Source: an uncultured Bacteroidota bacterium | GTDB taxonomy: Bacteria; Bacteroidota; Bacteroidia; Bacteroidales; UBA12481 | DNA: 9,934 nt | NCBI GenBank assembly: GCA_903832165.1 | Contig: CAILAQ010000265.1 | Coordinates: 1-9,934 of the forward strand | Direction: 5' to 3' | Shown: positions 6,609-9,934 of the stretch, piece by piece | Layout of the letters: the number at the start of each line of letters is the position of its first letter | Numbering within the stretch: position 1 is the stretch's first letter | The notes under the pieces: generated by a model | Databases searched by the model: none | Seen by the model: only the letters and a program-made list of their open reading frames with translations | What the model was told of the DNA's origin: nothing | Translations under genes and position numbers: made by a program

Positions 6609-7610
6609 TTACAGGTCAGTCTGCTCTATTACTGTAAATGTCCCCATCGCCTCAAGGTGCCTGGCAACATATTCCTGTTCTGTTTGGCCAGGTGTAGGAA
6701 CCAATAGTGCTGATTTACCAAAAAAATCGAGATCGGAAAGTGTGGAATTGCCTGGGCGGCAGATAATTTCACTTGCTTCAAGTATGTACCAGGCGATATA
6801 TTCGTCAGAAGCATGGTTTATCAGCATAACTGTTCCTTCCTCAGAAATAGCGGGTATGACATCGGGGGAAGCCGGCGGAATTCCCCGAAAGATTAATGCC
6901 GGAGTACGATCCCTTTTGAACCGGGCCTTTAGCAGGTTCTCAAACAAAGTGCGCTGAGGCTCGGGTCCGGAAACCAATGCCAGCAACGTAAACGGCCTTG
7001 CATAAGGAGGTCGTTCCGCCACAACATTTTCAAATCTCGATACCGGCCCTATATATCGGGCATTGGCCGGTAATCGTTTCGGATGAGTCAGCAGCCCGGA
7101 AATATTTGGAACACCCTCATAATCTGCGATCCAGATTTCAGAAAACTGGCGCAAAGCCCTCCGGTGCAGCCAGTAAACCAATCCCTCGCCAAAGCTCCAG
7201 CCTTTCGGTGCCTTCAACCACAACTGATTGGTAATAAATATACTATGGATTCCTGCGTGGTATAATCCATACCGGTGGTCGCAAATGATACGGGTAATCA
7301 TGTAAGCTGATACGATTTCCCCCACCTGCCGGTGGTTACTCCGGATAGCCTTAAGTATGCCGGGCCCCTGAGCGATGAGTTTTCTGAAAAACCGGCCATT
7401 CTCCGGATAGCGAATGGAATAAAATGGGAGCCTGATCCAGACAAGTTCAGGAAACCGGTATCTTAAAAAATTAAGCGATGCGCCATCCGATGCAAGAATA
7501 ACCTGATGACCATCAGCCAGCGCTCTGCTGATAAATGGGACAAGCCTCACCGTGTGACCAAGCCCCCACTCCATCGGGCTAACCAGTATTGTTTCAGGTT
7601 GACCGTTCAT
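6609..7610 (-). CDS. GT-B glycosyltransferase, MurG/family-28-like
   Basis: Predicted cytoplasmic or membrane-associated glycosyltransferase of 333 residues; donor and acceptor are unknown. The N-terminal half opens with the glycine loop of GT-B enzymes (SPMEWGLGHTVRLVPF, 11-26) and has a DHRYGLYHAGIHSIFITNQL stretch typical of an acceptor-side domain. The C-terminal half carries the donor-site motif EIICRPGNSTLSDLDFFGKSALLVPTPGQTEQEYVARHL (281-319), similar to the MurG nucleotide-sugar site. No signal peptide or transmembrane helix is evident. It ends only ~14 residues after that motif, which seems short compared with relatives that go on for another helix, so the tail may have been trimmed. 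It lies 7 bp downstream of the radical SAM gene in an apparent two-gene operon. It is not MurG itself, since sequence outside the motifs differs. Confidence 0.82.
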   Translation of the reverse strand: MNGQPETILVSPMEWGLGHTVRLVPFISRALADGHQVILASDGASLNFLRYRFPELVWIRLPFYSIRYPENGRFFRKLIAQGPGILKAIRSNHRQVGEIVSAYMITRIICDHRYGLYHAGIHSIFITNQLWLKAPKGWSFGEGLVYWLHRRALRQFSEIWIADYEGVPNISGLLTHPKRLPANARYIGPVSRFENVVAERPPYARPFTLLALVSGPEPQRTLFENLLKARFKRDRTPALIFRGIPPASPDVIPAISEEGTVMLINHASDEYIAWYILEASEIICRPGNSTLSDLDFFGKSALLVPTPGQTEQEYVARHLEAMGTFTVIEQTDL

Positions 7611-7617
7611 ATTTCAG

Positions 7618-8394
7618 TTAATAGGATACCTGCACCAGGATTCCCAGTTTGCGTATCTCTCCCGCAATGGTATCCAGCTTTTCAGGCTCAACCTTCCGGA
7701 TGGTATCAATAGGTGTATCACGGGCAATGGTATAAATCATCACCATTTCCGGCATTACATTTTTTACAATCTCCAACCATGCAGCAACTTCCTCATCTGA
7801 TGAGTTATCCACAACGACTCCACCAAATTCACCTTTCACAAACAGCGTCTGCAAAATAAAACGTCCCTTGTAACGCATCATTCCTTCCACAACATTCTCA
7901 ATACTATAACCTGCCGGCGGTTGATTGATCAGGTTAACCGTCTTTTCCAAGGCTGAATCAAGCTTGAGGATATTCTTGTCAATCCTCCCAAGCGATTCAA
8001 ATATCTCAGGCCTGCTGAGGCGCGAGGCATTCGAAAGGACTGCAATTTTAACGGATGGAACCAGGCGGTTGCGAACATCAATGGTATCCTCAATGATTCC
8101 CGTGAATTCCGGATGGATGGTTGGCTCACCATTGCCTGCAAAAGTGATCATATCGAGGGGAGCTCCTTCCACGACAATTTCCCGAAGTTTTTTTTCCAGA
8201 TGGATGCGGATATCCTCACGTGATGGCAATCTTGTAGTCTGACCGGATTCACCACTCCAGCCACATTCGCAGTAAATACAGTTGAAATTGCAAAATTTTC
8301 CACTGACAGGAAGGAGGTTAATGCCAAGCGAAGCGCCAAGGCGCCTGCTTTTTACCGGTCCGAAAATGATTTCATCGAAGAGAAATGTAGGCAT
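7618..8394 (-). CDS. Radical SAM protein, COG0731 (wyosine-synthetase-like) group
   Basis: A 258-residue radical S-adenosylmethionine enzyme; substrate unknown. The cluster motif is CxxxCxxC at C35, C39 and C42 (KFCNFNCIYCECGW), with one more Cys at 44. The start FGPVKSRRLGASLGINLLP is typical of the COG0731-like group, and ITFAGNGEPTIHPEF (83-97) is the SAM-binding GGE-like motif in its GNGEPT form. Despite the family name, bacteria lack the wyosine pathway of archaea, so the role here is open. No C-terminal SPASM-type cysteine cluster is present. First gene of the minus-strand pair with the glycosyltransferase (7-bp gap); its promoter should lie in 8395-8523. Confidence 0.88.
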   Translation of the reverse strand: MPTFLFDEIIFGPVKSRRLGASLGINLLPVSGKFCNFNCIYCECGWSGESGQTTRLPSREDIRIHLEKKLREIVVEGAPLDMITFAGNGEPTIHPEFTGIIEDTIDVRNRLVPSVKIAVLSNASRLSRPEIFESLGRIDKNILKLDSALEKTVNLINQPPAGYSIENVVEGMMRYKGRFILQTLFVKGEFGGVVVDNSSDEEVAAWLEIVKNVMPEMVMIYTIARDTPIDTIRKVEPEKLDTIAGEIRKLGILVQVSY

Positions 8395-8459
8395 GATGAG
8401 CGATTTCCATTGGGTCGGTAAAGATAATTGATTTGCTGCGATATGGTGATTTTTGTCAT

Positions 8460-8489
8460 TTTGAGGAGATCAATCCTGAATTACCTTTT
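8460..8489 (+). promoter_or_regulatory. Possible Bacteroidetes-type promoter for the hemerythrin-like gene
   Basis: TTTG (8460-8463) and TACCTTTT (8482-8489) are separated by 18 bp. This fits the phylum's -33 TTTG / -7 TAnnTTTG pattern with one mismatch in the -7 box. It would start transcription near 8494, about 30 bases before the ATG. The rest of the 129-bp divergent spacer (8395-8523) shows no clear promoter for the minus-strand radical SAM gene, only a 7/8 -7 match at 8426-8419. Confidence 0.4.
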
Positions 8490-8523
8490 CCAAAGAATTG
8501 GCAAAACGTAAATCGATGAAAAA

Positions 8524-8931
8524 ATGGATAAGATCAGGTGGACAAACGAATTTTCTTCGGGCTTAAATTATCTGGATAATCACCGGAGGAATTATCTGGA
8601 GATTGTCAATGAACTGATTGATATCTTCAACTCGAAAAACTGTGCAACCAGGTTGCCACTGGTGTTTCATCGCCTGGCTTTTTATATTGAAGATTATTTT
8701 GCAAAAAAGGAGATGGCCATCCGGGAAGCACCCGGTCTGGCGTTCGCTGATTACAAAAAGGAGCACCATCGATTTACGACCGGGATTATCATTTTTCAGG
8801 AGCGGTTTAGTCAGGGAGAGACTGATATCTGTTTGGAAATCGTTGAATTTATGATCGGATGGTTAAAAAACTATATCGAAAGATTCGGAACCGAAGCACC
8901 TGATTACATGCGGACAAAAGGGTACGAATAA
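8524..8931 (+). CDS. Hemerythrin-fold protein with degenerate iron site
   Basis: A 135-residue single-domain protein of bacteriohemerythrin length and fold. The N-terminus WTNEFSSGLNYLDNHRRNYLEIVNEL aligns without gaps to the family start WxxxxSxGxxxIDxQHxxLxxxINxL. YIEDYFAKKE matches Yxx(x)HFxxEE, DYKKEHHRF matches HxxxHxxF, and WLKNYIERFG matches WLxxHIxxxD. At the seven canonical diiron ligands, however, the residues are R21 (His; H20 is next to it), Y58 (His), K62 (Glu), Y77 (His), H81 (retained), Y117 (His) and G122 (Asp). A di-iron O2 site therefore seems impossible, and the protein is more likely a structural or other ligand-binding four-helix bundle. Divergent from the radical SAM gene; its stop is 3 bp from the convergent amidohydrolase. 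The fold assignment is by alignment by eye. Confidence 0.75.
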   Translation: MDKIRWTNEFSSGLNYLDNHRRNYLEIVNELIDIFNSKNCATRLPLVFHRLAFYIEDYFAKKEMAIREAPGLAFADYKKEHHRFTTGIIIFQERFSQGETDICLEIVEFMIGWLKNYIERFGTEAPDYMRTKGYE

Positions 8932-8934
8932 GCT

Positions 8935-9738
8935 TCAGATCAGCCGTACAGGCTGACTTGCCATCCCTAAACGGTTCAGTTTCCAATCAAAAACCGGAAT
9001 ATTTACCAGACCCGGTTTTTTGCCGGTTTCCAGGGTACCCAGCTGTTTTTCCATACCCAGGGCACGGGCTCCGTTGAGGGTTGCCCAGCGTAAAACCGTT
9101 TCAAAAGAGACTTCCGGTGCAGCATCAAGAATCGTTTTCATCTCGTCCAGCACCGAAAGGCTATGATTTGATGCGAGGCTGTCTGTCCCCAGACAAATCG
9201 TGAGTCCGCTGGCCGTAAACCGTTCAATATCCGGTAAAATATTCTCGATATACAGATTTGACCGGGGGCATAAGACCCAATATACTCCTTTTTTTATGTC
9301 GGCTGAGGAGGGAATGCTTTTCATCAGGGTATTATGTACCAAAATCCATTCTGATTCAGGAAGATATTTGCCAAGCAGGGCAAAAGCATCAGCAGCTTGA
9401 GCCGGAAGATGACTTATATCGAATCCGGCCTGCCTGAAACCATCTGCAAGCCGGCCTGCCCCATTTTCCAGCAATGCTCTCTCTTCGGGACTTTCATTGT
9501 GATGCATGCTGATCCGCCCGGTCAGGTTGGATGCTCCGGCCAGAAGATTCCACATTTCTTCTCCAACCGAATAAGGGGCGTGAGGAGAAAGTGTATGCGG
9601 AAGGCCTGCTTCACTTAATAATCCTGCCAATTGAAGGCCATGTTGAAACCTTGCTGCAGAAACTGCCGGATCAAATCCAAATATCTCAATGAACGTATGA
9701 TACCTGATCCTGCTTATTCTGGGGCCGCATCCCGTCAT
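8935..9738 (-). CDS. Amidohydrolase (SsnA/TRZ-ATZ-like deaminase family), N-terminally truncated
   Basis: C-terminal ~260 residues of a metal-dependent hydrolase of the guanine deaminase/chlorohydrolase superfamily; these remove amino or chloro groups from heterocycles, but the substrate is unknown. Visible metal and active-site motifs, counted from the ATG at 9738: SPHAPYSV (H53), ISMHHNESPEE (H79/H80, E85), LVHNT (H135) and CLGTDSLASN (D186). The end TGKKPGLVNIPVF is the usual return to the beta-sandwich. The first ~100 residues with the essential HxH pair are absent: upstream of about residue 7 (near 9720) similarity stops, and a stop codon sits in frame at 9742-9744. The ATG at 9738 is therefore probably a chance start, and the gene is interrupted by the sequence junction. 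Futalosine-type deaminase activity is one possibility, not shown. Confidence 0.85.
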   Translation of the reverse strand: MTGCGPRISRIRYHTFIEIFGFDPAVSAARFQHGLQLAGLLSEAGLPHTLSPHAPYSVGEEMWNLLAGASNLTGRISMHHNESPEERALLENGAGRLADGFRQAGFDISHLPAQAADAFALLGKYLPESEWILVHNTLMKSIPSSADIKKGVYWVLCPRSNLYIENILPDIERFTASGLTICLGTDSLASNHSLSVLDEMKTILDAAPEVSFETVLRWATLNGARALGMEKQLGTLETGKKPGLVNIPVFDWKLNRLGMASQPVRLI

Positions 9739-9751
9739 CCTTTACTTACGG
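9719..9751. other. Probable chimeric junction, bacterial to eukaryote-like DNA
   Basis: To the left, the amidohydrolase frame is convincing up to about RISRIRYHTF (near 9718). To the right, the RWP-RK frame is convincing from VSL (9752). In between neither protein is recognisable. GC content and codon use change here: 41 codons from 9779 have 36 ending in G or C, unlike the bacterial genes. Either a mis-assembly or cloned-contaminant join, or a real insertion; the first is more likely. Confidence 0.7.
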
Positions 9752-9934
9752 GTCTCCCTCTGCCAGGTGCTTGGCCGCTTCTTTGACCTCCCGCTGCACG
9801 AGGCCGCCATCCAGCTCGGAATATCGGCCACCGCCATGAAATCCGCCTGCCGCAAGTGCGGCATCAAGAAGTGGCCCTACCGCACCGTCCAGAGCGCAAA
9901 GCTACACCACCCGTCCGCCGCCGCCGCCGCCGCC
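9722..9934 (+). CDS. RWP-RK domain protein fragment (eukaryote-type), open at both ends
   Basis: A 71-codon open frame without ATG start or stop. The domain reads VSLCQVLGRFFDLPLHEAA, then QLGISATAMKSACRKCGIKKWPYRTV. It has the whole RWP-RK signature: hydrophobic FFDLPLxEAA helix, LGISxT turn, K-x-x-CRKxGI helix and WPYR. RWP-RK proteins (plant NIN/NLP and RKD, green algal MID, also amoebae and other protists) are nuclear DNA-binding regulators of nitrogen response and gamete differentiation. I know of no established bacterial members. The domain is followed by QSAKLHHPS and then poly-alanine encoded by (GCC)6, typical of GC-rich algal transcription factors. Codons are strongly G/C-ending, unlike every other gene in the window. 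The domain call is strong; true linkage to the bacterial DNA is doubtful. Confidence 0.85.
9917..9934. repeat. (GCC)6 trinucleotide repeat at the window end
   Basis: Six perfect GCC units run into the last base, coding poly-alanine in the RWP-RK frame. Triplet repeats like this are common in eukaryotic regulatory proteins and often break assemblies, which fits with the sequence ending here. Confidence 0.9.

Noticed and set aside
6181..6957. 258-residue + strand open frame (MNQAPPPPLSP...)
   Set aside because: It crosses the rfbB end, the terminator, the repeats and the antisense of the glycosyltransferase. It has no recognisable domain and is a shadow frame.
8524..8931. Ordinary oxygen-binding bacteriohemerythrin
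   Set aside because: Only one of the seven iron ligands (H81) is kept when the motifs are aligned.

Overview
The first ~9.7 kb reads as bacterial chromosome of a Bacteroidetes (Bacteroidota) organism. The grounds are a MetRS with a KISTS signature loop and a C-terminal EMAP/Trbp111-type domain, a protein joining paired HU-CCDC81-like domains to a transmembrane segment and a SPOR domain (an architecture typical of this phylum), start codons without Shine-Dalgarno sequences, and some TAnnTTTG-like promoter elements. The last ~200 bases look different: they are GC-rich, encode a eukaryote-type RWP-RK DNA-binding domain, and run into a (GCC)6 triplet repeat at the window edge. I read this as a chimeric join or contaminating algal/protist sequence, not a bacterial gene.

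Layout. (1) 1-1227, +: metG, 5'-truncated by the window edge. (2) 1228-1453: a gene-free spacer made almost wholly of repeats (eight 7-bp units, a dRS3-like hairpin, a 14-bp repeat pair, and another 7-bp array). (3) 1454-2530, -: HU-CCDC81/SPOR membrane protein whose linker is partly coded by degenerate 7-bp repeats. (4) 2616-6419, +: a tight four-gene nucleotide-sugar operon, WbpE-type aminotransferase, WbpD-type acetyltransferase, GalE, RfbB/RmlB, closed by a rho-independent terminator at 6484-6508. (5) 6420-6608: second repeat-rich convergent spacer. (6) 8394-6609, -: a two-gene operon, a radical SAM protein (COG0731-like) followed by a GT-B glycosyltransferase. (7) 8524-8931, +: a hemerythrin-fold protein that has lost six of its seven iron ligands. 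(8) 8935-~9720, -: the C-terminal two thirds of an amidohydrolase, cut off at the junction. (9) ~9721-9934, +: the RWP-RK fragment.

How the genes work together. The + operon would supply activated sugars for surface polysaccharide: WbpE and WbpD install the 3-acetamido group of UDP-GlcNAc(3NAc)A-type sugars, GalE interconverts UDP-hexoses, and RfbB makes dTDP-4-keto-6-deoxyglucose. The partner enzymes (WbpA/B/I, RmlA/C/D) are not in the window and must lie elsewhere. The glycosyltransferase may be related to glycoconjugate synthesis but is separately transcribed. I do not see a phage, CRISPR array, tRNA/rRNA gene or insertion sequence.

The most notable observations are the RWP-RK end, the ligand-less hemerythrin, and a family of 7-bp-period repeats that directly abut stop codons and also occur inside a reading frame.
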